Below, piece by piece: positions 34,569 to 42,195 of a stretch of DNA of 45,958 nucleotides. Origin of the DNA: Gammaproteobacteria bacterium (GTDB lineage Bacteria > Pseudomonadota > Gammaproteobacteria > Steroidobacterales > Steroidobacteraceae); contig JANYLH010000028.1 in the NCBI GenBank assembly GCA_025357915.1, forward strand, positions 1-45,958. The letters run 5' to 3'. Every line of letters starts with the position of its first letter. Position 1 is the first letter of the stretch. The position numbers and the translations under genes were made by a program. The notes below the pieces were generated by a model that was not told the DNA's origin, ran no database searches, and worked only from the letters and a program-made list of their open reading frames with translations.

Positions 34569-36032
34569 TCACGGCACGCCTCCGCACAGGAACCTTCGCA
34601 GCACGACTAATCCCCAGGTATCGCGTTCACAATACTTCAGCAGAGCCCTCGTGAGTTCCTCCCTCCGCGCCGCGCTGACCGCCCCGGCCCGAATCTGCAG
34701 GAACGCGAGCTGCGCCCCGCCACCCTCCTGCACTTCCCCGAGGTCAGCGTAATCGAGCCCGGGATCAATCGTGGGCAGCACGGCCTTGATGGACCACGAG
34801 CCTTTCATGTCCGGGTGGTAGTACGCCGCCCGCGTAATCGGCAGCAGGTCCACGAGCCGCGCCGCGATACCCCGCAAGCCGTTGGCCAGACCAGGCACGC
34901 GATCCGCCAGTCGTTCCAGCACCCCGCGCTCGAATGGCGCGTTATAGGCAAACACCGGACCCGCGTCGGGCAGGGCCGCGAGGAGCGATCGCGCCAGCGC
35001 CTCGAAGTTGCCAAGGCTTTCGAGGTTCAGGAACTCCGCGTGCCGGACGCGCGCCGCGGACTCTTCGACGTGCACCGACCATTGGAACGGCAGCTGCTCA
35101 TAGGGCCGGGTGCCGATGACTTCTGGAACAGCCAGTCCGATGGTCTCGAAATCCAGGTACGCCAGCGGATAACCCAGCTTCTGCAGGGCCGCCGTCGGCG
35201 TGGGGTCGAAATAGGCTTCGCCCGAGATGCTGGCCTGATGGACCCGAAGGTGGACTTCGCTGCCGAGCAGACTTTCCGGGACTTGCCGCAGATCCGCGTA
35301 ACCCGCAGCGACCAGCGCTGCCACGACTTGGCCGCCGCGCGGCAGGAGCCCTACAGGAAACTCCGGCACCCCGCCCTGCTCCCGCGTGCACCGTTCCATG
35401 AACGGACACTCATAGGGCTTCGTGCACTGCGACCCCATCGGAACGATGGGTCGCACCGGGCTCGCCATCACGTCCTGTAATGCCGCAGCGGATTCCGCGA
35501 TCTGCGGCAACGCCACCTCCACTTCATCCGTCACGTCCCGTTCCACGATGAGTCCGTCGTACTGGGCCAGGCTCTTCAGCACGAACGCGGCGTCAACGTG
35601 CGCCAGCAGCACCCGGTCGATGGGAACCCGGCACTGGCGCAGCACCAGCGTCTGAAAGCCCACGTCCGCAAGGTGTTCGGGTTTCACAGAGGTCGAGGAC
35701 TTGACCTCCACCAGCGTGGCGTGACCCGCGGAACTTCGCAGCACATCGGCAATGACCGCCAGCTCACCCGCCCGGAACGCCGGCTGATAGAGTACCGGCG
35801 GTGCTCCGTTTCGCATCAGGCGCGCGGTCGCGGCGATCGCCGCGGGCATGCCCTGTTCGCGCGAGATCACCGTGCCCGGCTGCAACGTCTGCACCAGCTG
35901 ATCGATCGCACGGCCGTTGATGAAGGCGACGCTGTCGGGGAGCGGCGCCTCCAGGGGCTCGTGCACTTCGCACCACAGGCGCTTGGGGCACTGCAGGCCG
36001 GAAATGAAGCGGGACTTGGTGAGCCAGGGCAT
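34569..36032 (-). CDS. DUF2779 protein: Cas4-like nuclease fused to DEDD-type exonuclease
   Basis: A 487-residue protein. The N-terminal half has the Cas4/Dna2/AddB-type layout: Cys15 in LTKSRFISGLQCPKRLW, the PD-(D/E)xK core IADVLRS (Asp97) and TLVEVKSS (Glu109, Lys111), and CTKPYECPFMERC (Cys203, Cys209, Cys215). The four cysteines suggest a 4Fe-4S cluster. The C-terminal half is RNase H-like, with AYLDFETIG (Asp294, Glu296), FAYNAPFERG, VDLLP (Asp395) and YCERDTWG (Asp471). This fits the DUF2779 family, a probable DNA/RNA nuclease of unknown pathway. The gene stands alone, facing an aldo/keto reductase gene 38 bp away. Confidence 0.87.
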   Translation of the reverse strand: MPWLTKSRFISGLQCPKRLWCEVHEPLEAPLPDSVAFINGRAIDQLVQTLQPGTVISREQGMPAAIAATARLMRNGAPPVLYQPAFRAGELAVIADVLRSSAGHATLVEVKSSTSVKPEHLADVGFQTLVLRQCRVPIDRVLLAHVDAAFVLKSLAQYDGLIVERDVTDEVEVALPQIAESAAALQDVMASPVRPIVPMGSQCTKPYECPFMERCTREQGGVPEFPVGLLPRGGQVVAALVAAGYADLRQVPESLLGSEVHLRVHQASISGEAYFDPTPTAALQKLGYPLAYLDFETIGLAVPEVIGTRPYEQLPFQWSVHVEESAARVRHAEFLNLESLGNFEALARSLLAALPDAGPVFAYNAPFERGVLERLADRVPGLANGLRGIAARLVDLLPITRAAYYHPDMKGSWSIKAVLPTIDPGLDYADLGEVQEGGGAQLAFLQIRAGAVSAARREELTRALLKYCERDTWGLVVLRRFLCGGVP

Positions 36033-36070
36033 GGGCGACTATTCTAGGGCCAGATAACCGGTATTGATCG

Positions 36071-36910
36071 ATGCAGCAGCGTAACTTCGGGACTTCGAAC
36101 CGCCCCGTCCCCGCAATCGGGCAGGGCTCCTGGCAGATCGAGGCGTCGGGCAAGGCGGACGCCATCGCCGCGTTGCGGCTCGGCCTCGATCTGGGCCTCA
36201 CGCACATCGACACCGCCGAGATGTACGGCGCGGGCGCTTCGGAGAGAATTATCGGCGAGGCGATTCGCGGGCGCCGCGACGAGGTGTTCCTGGTCTCGAA
36301 GGTCCTGCCCACCAATGCTTCTGCACGCGGCACGCTCAGGGCCTGTGAGCAGAGCCTGCGGAACCTCGGGACCGATCGCCTCGACTGTTATCTCCTGCAC
36401 TGGCGCGGCAGTTACCCGCTCACCGAAACGGTCGTGGCTTTCGAGGCGCTGAAGCGCGACGGCAAAATCCTCTCCTGGGGAGTCAGCAACTTCGACCTGG
36501 CCGACCTCGAGGAAGTGACGGCGATCGCCGGGGCACCCGAGTGCAACCAGGTGCTCTATCACCTCCAGGAACGCGCCATCGAACACGCCGTCATACCCTG
36601 GTGCCAGGCACACGGCACCGCGCTCGTCGCCTACACGCCCTTCGGCCAATCGCCGGCGCTCTATGACCCGACGACTTCGGGCGGGCGCGTACTCGAGCAG
36701 ATCGCCCTGGCGCACGGCGCAACGGCGCGGCAGGTCGCGCTGCGATTCCTGTTGCGATACCCAAACGTGTTCGTGATTCCGAAGGCCGCCCGGCCCGGGC
36801 ACGTCAGGGAGAATGCGGCTGCTGACGACTTCGAGCTCAGTGCGGCAGACGCCGCCGCACTCGAGGCCGCTTTCAAGCTCGGATCACCGCGCGATCTGCC
36901 GATGAACTGA
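36071..36910 (+). CDS. Aldo/keto reductase
   Basis: A 279-residue NADPH-dependent oxidoreductase of the AKR barrel family. The catalytic tetrad is intact: Asp47 and Tyr52 in LTHIDTAEMYG, Lys77 in FLVSKVLP and His110 in YLLHWRG. Cofactor segments SWGVSNFDLADLEEV and FVIPKAARPGHVRENA are also present. It reduces aldehydes or ketones to alcohols in the cytoplasm; substrate unknown. The 38-bp gap to the divergent DUF2779 gene leaves room only for overlapping promoters. Confidence 0.92.
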   Translation: MQQRNFGTSNRPVPAIGQGSWQIEASGKADAIAALRLGLDLGLTHIDTAEMYGAGASERIIGEAIRGRRDEVFLVSKVLPTNASARGTLRACEQSLRNLGTDRLDCYLLHWRGSYPLTETVVAFEALKRDGKILSWGVSNFDLADLEEVTAIAGAPECNQVLYHLQERAIEHAVIPWCQAHGTALVAYTPFGQSPALYDPTTSGGRVLEQIALAHGATARQVALRFLLRYPNVFVIPKAARPGHVRENAAADDFELSAADAAALEAAFKLGSPRDLPMN

Positions 36911-37015
36911 GCTGCCGGCGGGCCGAGCGGGCCGGGGATCAATCGTCTGGCGCCCTTCGACGCCGATGCGGTCCTGTGTACTAATCCGTGCGGCTGCAAA
37001 TCAAGGGGATCTACC

Positions 37016-37516
37016 GTGGAAAAAGTCATCGTCAACCTGTTGAGCCAGTTCGAGCGTGGCCAGATATCCCGCCGCCAGCTCGTACAGAGCCTGGCGTTCG
37101 GCCTGGCGGCGGTGGCCGCCGGAGCGCCGGCCCGCGCTGCCGCTGCGTCCGCACATAAGGGTTTCAAGGCTACGGGAGTCAATCACATCTCGTTCGGAGT
37201 CGCGGATTACGCACGCACGCGCGATTTCTACGCCGACCTGTTCGGCATGTCCGTCAGCGAGGACAACGGCAAGGAGTGCTACCTGACTTTCGGCAACACG
37301 GTACTCATCGCCCGCAAGTCGCACCAGCCGGGCGACAAGCCATTCGTCGATCATATCGCCTACACGATCGACAACTGGAATCACAACGAGGTCGAGGCGG
37401 AGCTGAAGCGACGTGGCCTGAATCCGCAGCCGGATTACGACAGCTTTCACTTCAACGACCCCGATGGCTATGATGTGCAGATCGCCGGCAAGGACTTCAT
37501 GACGACACCGGTATGA
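37016..37516 (+). CDS. Tat-exported VOC-family protein
   Basis: A 166-residue protein starting at GTG 37016 (AAGGGG upstream; no useful ATG). A twin-arginine-type leader, ISRRQLVQSLAFGLAAVAAG, cleaved near ARAAA, sends the folded protein to the periplasm. The rest is a VOC module: VNHISFGVADYARTRDFYADLFGM and the closing DPDGYDVQIAGK, with His54-type, His in VDHIAY and the final acidic/polar ligand suggesting a bound metal. Tat export of a VOC protein is unusual. Its stop overlaps the next start (ATGA), tying it to a cytochrome c' gene. Function unknown. Confidence 0.84.
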   Translation: MEKVIVNLLSQFERGQISRRQLVQSLAFGLAAVAAGAPARAAAASAHKGFKATGVNHISFGVADYARTRDFYADLFGMSVSEDNGKECYLTFGNTVLIARKSHQPGDKPFVDHIAYTIDNWNHNEVEAELKRRGLNPQPDYDSFHFNDPDGYDVQIAGKDFMTTPV

Positions 37517-37977
37517 AACGGACGACCATGATCATCTGCGCCGCCGCGCTGGGGGCGCTGCAGGTTGCCGGCAGCGCCGCCGTGAACGCCGCGCCCGCTG
37601 CGAACAACGCCAACGCCGTCGACTATCGCCAGCACATCATGAATACGCTGAACGAGCAGGCTGCGGCGCTTGGCCAGATCCTCTCCGGGGCGGCGCCAGA
37701 CGACAACGTCCTCGCGCATCTGGACGTCCTGGCGCTCACCGCGTCGACTGCGCTGAAAGCGTTCGAGCTCAAGGTTCCCGGTAGAGAGGCGCGGCCCGAG
37801 GTATGGGCCAAGTGGGCGGATTTCTCACAGCGAATGACAGAATTCGCGCAGAAGACCGCCGCGATGGCGAAGCTGGGCCATGAGCAGGGCAAGGAAGCCG
37901 CACTCGCCAACGTGGTGGATGCGCTCAGCTGCAAGAAATGCCACGACACCTACCGCAAAGAGCAACCGGCGAAATAG
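37513..37977 (+). CDS. Cytochrome c'-type protein
   Basis: A 154-residue exported protein (signal peptide about 1-27). The mature part is a four-helix bundle: VDYRQHIMNTLNEQAAALGQIL, ALTASTALKAFEL and RPEVWAKWADFSQRMTEF, ending in the heme site LSCKKCHDTYRK (Cys140, Cys143, His144). This is the class II (c'/c556) cytochrome arrangement with heme at the C-terminus. It is translationally coupled to the upstream VOC gene and leads directly into the three-heme cytochrome gene. A second, damaged copy of the same family lies at 39105-39404 on the other strand. Confidence 0.87.
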   Translation: MKRTTMIICAAALGALQVAGSAAVNAAPAANNANAVDYRQHIMNTLNEQAAALGQILSGAAPDDNVLAHLDVLALTASTALKAFELKVPGREARPEVWAKWADFSQRMTEFAQKTAAMAKLGHEQGKEAALANVVDALSCKKCHDTYRKEQPAK

Positions 37978-37982
37978 CCTCC

Positions 37983-39596
37983 TTGCGGTTGCGCGGCGGA
38001 GTGTGGGCCACCCTTGGCATCCTGTGCGCCGCTGCATCATTTGGCGACTCTCCCGCCGTCGCGCCGGGTCGGTATCTCGCCGCCGCGGGCGATTGCATCA
38101 GTTGCCATACGCGCCCCGGCGGCGCGCCGTTCGCGGGCGGCCTGGCCTTCGAAACACCTTTCGGCACGATCTACTCCAGCAATATCACACCGGATGCGCA
38201 GACCGGAATCGGCCGCTGGAGCGCCGGCGACCTGCGCCGGGCGATGCATGAGGGCATCGCACGCGACGGCTCACACCTGTTTCCGGCGTTTCCCTATACA
38301 TCGTTCACCCGGGTGAGCGACGCCGATATCGCGGCGATCTACGCCTACCTCAGGACCGTCCCGGCGGTGCGGTACACGCCGCCCCGCAACGGCATGCTGT
38401 TCTCGATGCGCTGGCCGATGGCCCTGTGGAAGAGCCTGCATTTCGAGCCTGGCCGTTTCGCAACCGATGCCGCCAAACCGCCTGAGTGGAATCGGGGCGC
38501 GTACCTGGTCGAAGGGCTTGGGCACTGCGGCGCCTGCCATACGCCGCGCAACTGGCTGTACGCAGAGCAGGCAGCCAGGGCCTTCCAGGGCGGGGCCCTG
38601 CAGGCCCCCGTCTCGAAGGACAAACAGCGGCGCTGGTCCGCGATCGACCTGACTTCATCGCCGCAGGGACTTGGCCCCTGGTCCATTGCCGACCTGACGC
38701 AGTATTTCCAGACCGGCGTCAGCCCGCGCGCCGGCGCCTTCGGCCCCATGAACGAAGTCATCGTCAACAGCCTGCGGTTACTCGCACCCGAGGACCTACG
38801 CGCGATGGCGGTGTACCTGAAGGGCCTGCCCGGACGGGCCTACGAAGGCGAGGCCGTGTCACCGCAGCTCGCCAGCACCGGCGCACCCATATACAAGGCA
38901 CGCTGCGAGAAATGTCACGGGCGCTCGGGGCGCGGTGGATTCTTCAGCGGACCGCCGGTGGCGGGCAGCGCCGTCGTGCAGGCCGAGGACCCAGCCTCGC
39001 TCATCAACATCATCATCTACGGACCCGAGACGCCCCGCGAGATCTCCTATGGGGCCTGGGAGACCATGCCCTCGTACGGTGATGTCCTCGACGATGCGCA
39101 GATACAGGCGCTTGGCGAAATCCGCCCAGTCGGACCACACCTCAGGCTTGGCGTTACCGCCGGCAACCATGTCCTGGAAAGCCCGCTTCGCCTGGGTCGC
39201 GGTCACCGCCAGCACCTTCAGGTGCACGGCGAAATTGTCGGGCGGCGCCTTCTTCGCGAGGATCATGCCGATGGCGCCCATCTGCTCACCCATCGTCTTC
39301 ATGACATGCGTGCGATAGTCGATGACATCCTGGTCGTCCGCGCGGCTCATCGCCGGAGCGCCCGAGAGGATACCGAGAACAAGCAGGGTGCTGTACTTGT
39401 GCATGTCAACTCCTCAGCCGCGTGCGCTCCACGAATCGCAATGGCCCTTCTCGTCCACCGGCCCGCTCATGATCACGCAGTTGCCACAGGCCGGCCGCCC
39501 GGCATCCTGCGTGAAGAACGCGCAGCCGCTGCAGGCCTGGTTCGCCACGGCGGACAAGCTCGCATAGTGGAGCAAAGTGGCGGTGCTCTGCACTGA
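37983..39596 (+). CDS. Three-heme c-type cytochrome (alcohol dehydrogenase subunit-like), C-terminus replaced
   Basis: The start is uncertain: TTG 37983 (signal-peptide-like VWATLGILCAAASF) or an ATG at 37938 inside the previous gene. Three heme sites follow, GDCISCHT, GHCGACHT and ARCEKCHG, with the family's FGTIYSSNITPD and TRVSDADIAAIYAYLRTV, as in the cytochrome subunit of membrane alcohol/aldehyde dehydrogenases. Authentic sequence runs to about 39113 (DDAQIQAL). After that the frame reads through DNA that is the antisense of a cytochrome c' gene and is not protein-like, up to the stop at 39596. About 20-40 native C-terminal residues are missing; all heme sites are kept. Confidence 0.8.
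   Translation: MRLRGGVWATLGILCAAASFGDSPAVAPGRYLAAAGDCISCHTRPGGAPFAGGLAFETPFGTIYSSNITPDAQTGIGRWSAGDLRRAMHEGIARDGSHLFPAFPYTSFTRVSDADIAAIYAYLRTVPAVRYTPPRNGMLFSMRWPMALWKSLHFEPGRFATDAAKPPEWNRGAYLVEGLGHCGACHTPRNWLYAEQAARAFQGGALQAPVSKDKQRRWSAIDLTSSPQGLGPWSIADLTQYFQTGVSPRAGAFGPMNEVIVNSLRLLAPEDLRAMAVYLKGLPGRAYEGEAVSPQLASTGAPIYKARCEKCHGRSGRGGFFSGPPVAGSAVVQAEDPASLINIIIYGPETPREISYGAWETMPSYGDVLDDAQIQALGEIRPVGPHLRLGVTAGNHVLESPLRLGRGHRQHLQVHGEIVGRRLLREDHADGAHLLTHRLHDMRAIVDDILVVRAAHRRSAREDTENKQGAVLVHVNSSAACAPRIAMALLVHRPAHDHAVATGRPPGILREERAAAAGLVRHGGQARIVEQSGGALH
38859..39404 (-). pseudogene. Second cytochrome c' gene, truncated and fused to antisense DNA
   Basis: Starts at ATG 39404 with GAGGAG before it. 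A signal peptide (about 1-22) and the family's DVIDYRTHVMKTMGEQMGAIG, LAVTATQAKRAFQDM and KPEVWSDWADFAKRL align closely with the intact copy at 37513. From codon 101 (about 39105) the frame runs into antisense of the three-heme cytochrome gene, so the final helix and the CxxCH heme site are absent. It could not bind heme covalently as written. It follows the HiPIP remnant by 9 bp, as if both once shared an operon. Confidence 0.75.
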
Positions 39597-39903
39597 CTAC
39601 CTGGTCCGCGATTGCACCGGCAGTGCGCTGGAACTCCTGCATCTGGCCGAGCGTCACGCCGGCCGAAGCCGAACCTATCGCGAACAGGCCATCGGTGCGG
39701 CGGAAGGGCGCGAAATGCGCGGCCACTGCGATGTCGGGGCCGAAGAGATAGGCCAGCGAGTTGAAGTACTGCTCCTGGGAAATCAGCCGCACGCGCACCG
39801 GCGAGGCAGCGTCCGCCGGCTCGGTGTCGTTCACGGCAGCCAACCCTACAGGTGCCAGTAAGCCAAATGCGCACAGGCCGAGAACTCGAAACATGGATCT
39901 CAC
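39406..39903 (-). pseudogene. DUF1592-family protein, N-terminal part only
   Basis: Begins at GTG 39903 or, better, ATG 39894, with a signal peptide ending near GLAAVND. The mature part LISQEQYFNSLAYLFGPDIAV, HFAPFRRTDGLF and LGQMQEFQRTAGAIADQVVS matches the N-terminal domain of large exported proteins with DUF1592/DUF1587-type domains, which usually run to over 700 residues. About 110 residues in, near EHRHF (39575), the similarity stops and the frame crosses HiPIP-coding DNA out of frame. The rest of the gene is missing. On the same strand, the HiPIP piece takes over at that point, pointing to a deletion. Confidence 0.62.
39414..39596 (-). pseudogene. C-terminal remnant of a high-potential iron-sulfur protein (HiPIP)
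   Basis: On the minus strand, a frame open between TAG (39597-39599) and its stop at 39414 reads LLHYASLSAVANQACSGCAF, then FTQDAGRPACGNCVIMSGPV and DEKGHCDSWSARG. The spacing CxxC, then C, then GxC near DSW is that of HiPIPs, small periplasmic 4Fe-4S electron carriers. The normal Tat leader and first 30-40 residues are absent and there is no start codon. The piece abuts the truncated DUF1592 coding sequence. All cluster cysteines are kept. Confidence 0.6.
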
Positions 39904-39976
39904 GATGCGTTTACCTGCCCACTTCGGACCGACGGTAGCGCGCTCCCTGCGGAAGTGTCAATGCAGTGCCGCATCG

Positions 39977-40153
39977 TTACCTGATACTCCGCCACAACCA
40001 CCACTTCTCGAATGACATGGTGGTGCCTCCTGCCGCACTGGCGTATTGGTTTTCAATCGCTACCAGCGAACCCTCGACCGTGCGAAAGAAGGTGAATACA
40101 GCACCGGCATAATTGGTTTCACCGGAGACGTCCTTTGACGCCGGCCTACTTCG
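39977..40153 (-). pseudogene. Orphan C-terminal coding fragment of unknown protein
   Basis: A minus-strand frame of 58 codons between TAG (40154-40156) and TAA (39977-39979) has no start codon, yet reads like real protein: NYAGAVFTFFRTVEGSLVAI, then ENQYASAAGGTTMSFEKWWL and WRSIR. It begins right at the end of the SnoaL-like gene in another frame. I do not recognise the family. It is best seen as the tail of a lost gene; a frameshift remnant of a neighbour is the alternative. Confidence 0.4.
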
Positions 40154-40598
40154 CTATGTTTGAGCCGTGAGACGCGACGCACTGCCACTTGCCGTCGGGC
40201 ATCTTCACCCAGGTATCGGTAAAGCGCTCGCGCGCATTCATCGGCTTGCCATCTGAGCCGGTGCCCTTGGCCAGGTACACGCCGGTGGCGATGGCCGCCG
40301 TACCAAACGCCGTGACCTGGAGATTCTCGTACTCGACACTGGTCCACTTGGTCGCCTTTGCGTCGGCCAGCGTCTGGGTCTTGTCGCTGATTTTCCCGTC
40401 TACCGAAGTGGCAACGAATTTTTCGGCCAGGAGCGGCGCAAGCAACCCGGGGCTGTTCGTCCCTTGCGATTGCATCCACTGACGCTCCAGTGCTGCAACC
40501 GCCTTTTCGGTCTCGCCCGTCACCGGCTGGGCCTGCAGCGGCATTACTACGCCCATCAAGAGGGCACCGACAAGACTGAGTGAGAGCGTGCGCATCAT
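40146..40598 (-). CDS. Exported SnoaL/DUF4440-like protein
   Basis: A 150-residue protein; ATG 40598 is chosen because AGGAG lies 6 bp before it. After a signal peptide (about 1-23, PLQAQPV) comes an NTF2-like fold of the DUF4440 group: EKAVAALERQWMQSQGTNSPGLLAPLLAEKFVATSVDGKI, then KWTSVEYENLQVTAFGTAAIATG and a closing FTDTWVKMPDGKWQCVASH. These small cone-shaped proteins are isomerases, cyclases or ligand binders; export suggests a periplasmic role. No neighbour points to its substrate. Confidence 0.8.
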   Translation of the reverse strand: MMRTLSLSLVGALLMGVVMPLQAQPVTGETEKAVAALERQWMQSQGTNSPGLLAPLLAEKFVATSVDGKISDKTQTLADAKATKWTSVEYENLQVTAFGTAAIATGVYLAKGTGSDGKPMNARERFTDTWVKMPDGKWQCVASHGSNIAK

Positions 40599-40729
40599 TC
40601 TGTTCTCCTGAAGTTCGTTGCATTTCCCGGGGACCAACATTGGCAGCCCAGCCAGCGAACGAGTCCTGCCATATAGCGCGCGCAACCGCGCAATGTCCAG
40701 CCGGAACTGGAACTCGGCGACGACGAGGC

Positions 40730-41767
40730 TCAGCGACGCCTCGGGTGGCGCTCAAAGAATCTGGCGATGATCTCCGAGGCGTCCAGGCTCACCACCTGCC
40801 CCGCGTTCCCAGGCGCATTGCCCTTGGCGAGCCGGGGCCAGATGTGACCGCCACCGGCATCGACGGGTGCATCGGTCAGGTACAGCACGACTTCAGCATT
40901 GTCGCGACACCCTCGGTAGCGAAGGAGCGTCACCCGGTAGCCGGCGCTCTGGTGCTCTTGCCTCAGGCGGCAACCGTTCAACTGCGCCCAGCGCTCCAGC
41001 GCCTGCGGAACGGAGTAGCGCCAATACGCCTCTCCACCTCCGGCATAGGGATTGGTGCCGTCGGCCGTGCCGTGAAAAGTCAGGATCGGTACCGCGCGCT
41101 CCGGCTCGCAGGAAGCGGGATCAGGTTTCGCAGGGTCTCCGGCCGCGGGGTTACCAGCCCGCAACCCAGCCACCGGGGCCGCTGCGGCAATGCGCCCGGA
41201 AAGGCGGCAAGCAAGGAGCGAACTCATGCGGCCGCCGCCGGAAATTCCGGTCGCGTAGACGCGCCGCGGCTCGACGCAATGCGCAGCCACCAGAACACTG
41301 ATGGTGTCGGAAATGAACTGCACGTCATCCGGTGCGTCAGCCGGCGTCTGAGCGCCACCGAACAGCGGCACGCCCGGGATATTCCAACCATGGCCAGAAT
41401 CAGGCGCCGCGAACGCGATCCCGCCTGTGGGATTTGCAACTATGAAATGGTGCCGGTCGGCGACCGCGCGCATCCCCGACTCGGCCGCCTGCTTCTCGCC
41501 GTCCGACTTGCTCCCGTGCAGGTCGAATACCAACGGTAACCGCTGGCCCACGCTATAGCCCACCGGAAAATAGACGTTGACCGTGCGCTCATGCCCGCCG
41601 GAGCGCACCGCAACCGCGCGCAAACCATCAACCGGCCGCGCGTCACAACTGTCGGCCTGCGCAGGTCCGGGAATCAGGCAGGCCCCCGCCAGTGCAATGG
41701 CACAGACAAGAGCGCGGCAGGCCATGCCTGCCGGCGCCCTATTTCTGGGCGGGCTTTGCAGCAGCAT
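40730..41767 (-). CDS. Exported PHB-depolymerase-like esterase (LpqC/feruloyl esterase family)
   Basis: A 345-residue secreted alpha/beta hydrolase. Start ATG 41767 has GGAGG 3 bp before it and overlaps the upstream gene by 29 bp; ATG 41725 is an alternative. Signal peptide ends near GPAQADS. Oxyanion and nucleophile segments LPLVFDLHGSKSDG and VYATGISGGGRMSSLLAC (GxSxG serine) and a late His in AGGGHIWPRL complete the triad with the aspartate of TFHGTADGTNPY. Family members cut polyhydroxybutyrate or feruloyl esters; which applies is open. It is translationally coupled to the His/Met-rich protein gene. Confidence 0.85.
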   Translation of the reverse strand: MLLQSPPRNRAPAGMACRALVCAIALAGACLIPGPAQADSCDARPVDGLRAVAVRSGGHERTVNVYFPVGYSVGQRLPLVFDLHGSKSDGEKQAAESGMRAVADRHHFIVANPTGGIAFAAPDSGHGWNIPGVPLFGGAQTPADAPDDVQFISDTISVLVAAHCVEPRRVYATGISGGGRMSSLLACRLSGRIAAAAPVAGLRAGNPAAGDPAKPDPASCEPERAVPILTFHGTADGTNPYAGGGEAYWRYSVPQALERWAQLNGCRLRQEHQSAGYRVTLLRYRGCRDNAEVVLYLTDAPVDAGGGHIWPRLAKGNAPGNAGQVVSLDASEIIARFFERHPRRR

Positions 41768-42116
41768 GATCCTCCATCGATTCCTTCATTTCATGGTCGT
41801 GGTGCGCCCAGTGCGCGCAATCTTCCTTGGTCATGCCCTCATGGCCCATGCCTTCATGCCCATCTTCACCAGGGTGCATCATGCCGTGATTCTTCATCAT
41901 TTCTCCATGACAGTCCGCAATGGGCCGATCCGAGCGCAGGCAAGCGGCCATCTGCTCGTGAGCTCCCGCCATCTTTTCGCGCATTTCATGACTCGGTGCC
42001 GGTCGGCCGGCATGCTCTGGTTCGGCTGCGAGAGCGGCGCCCGCCGTCCAAAGCAGCGCGACTCCGCAGGCGATGAGCCCAGCGCGGACCTGATAGATAG
42101 GGTGGATCGTCTTCAT
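41739..42116 (-). CDS. His- and Met-rich exported small protein
   Basis: A 125-residue protein starting at ATG 42116 behind CAGGAGAG. Signal peptide about 1-30 (AALAAEPEH). The mature 95 residues hold 13 histidines, 11 methionines and 3 cysteines, in runs such as HGEMMKNHGMMHPGEDGHEG and CAHWAHHDHEMKESMEDHA. Such composition suggests binding of copper, nickel or another soft metal in the periplasm (inference); no domain is recognised. Its end overlaps the start of the downstream esterase gene. Confidence 0.75.
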   Translation of the reverse strand: MKTIHPIYQVRAGLIACGVALLWTAGAALAAEPEHAGRPAPSHEMREKMAGAHEQMAACLRSDRPIADCHGEMMKNHGMMHPGEDGHEGMGHEGMTKEDCAHWAHHDHEMKESMEDHAAAKPAQK

Positions 42117-42195
42117 GAATCTCTCCTGCCGTCCAGCGGACGGCGGTCTGGGGTTGGCGTGATCACTCGAATAGACGGATAGATCGGGGATTCGT

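Noticed and set aside
34315-34752. A 145-codon plus-strand frame
   Set aside because: It runs antisense into the DUF2779 gene and the CAP remnant and has no protein-like features.
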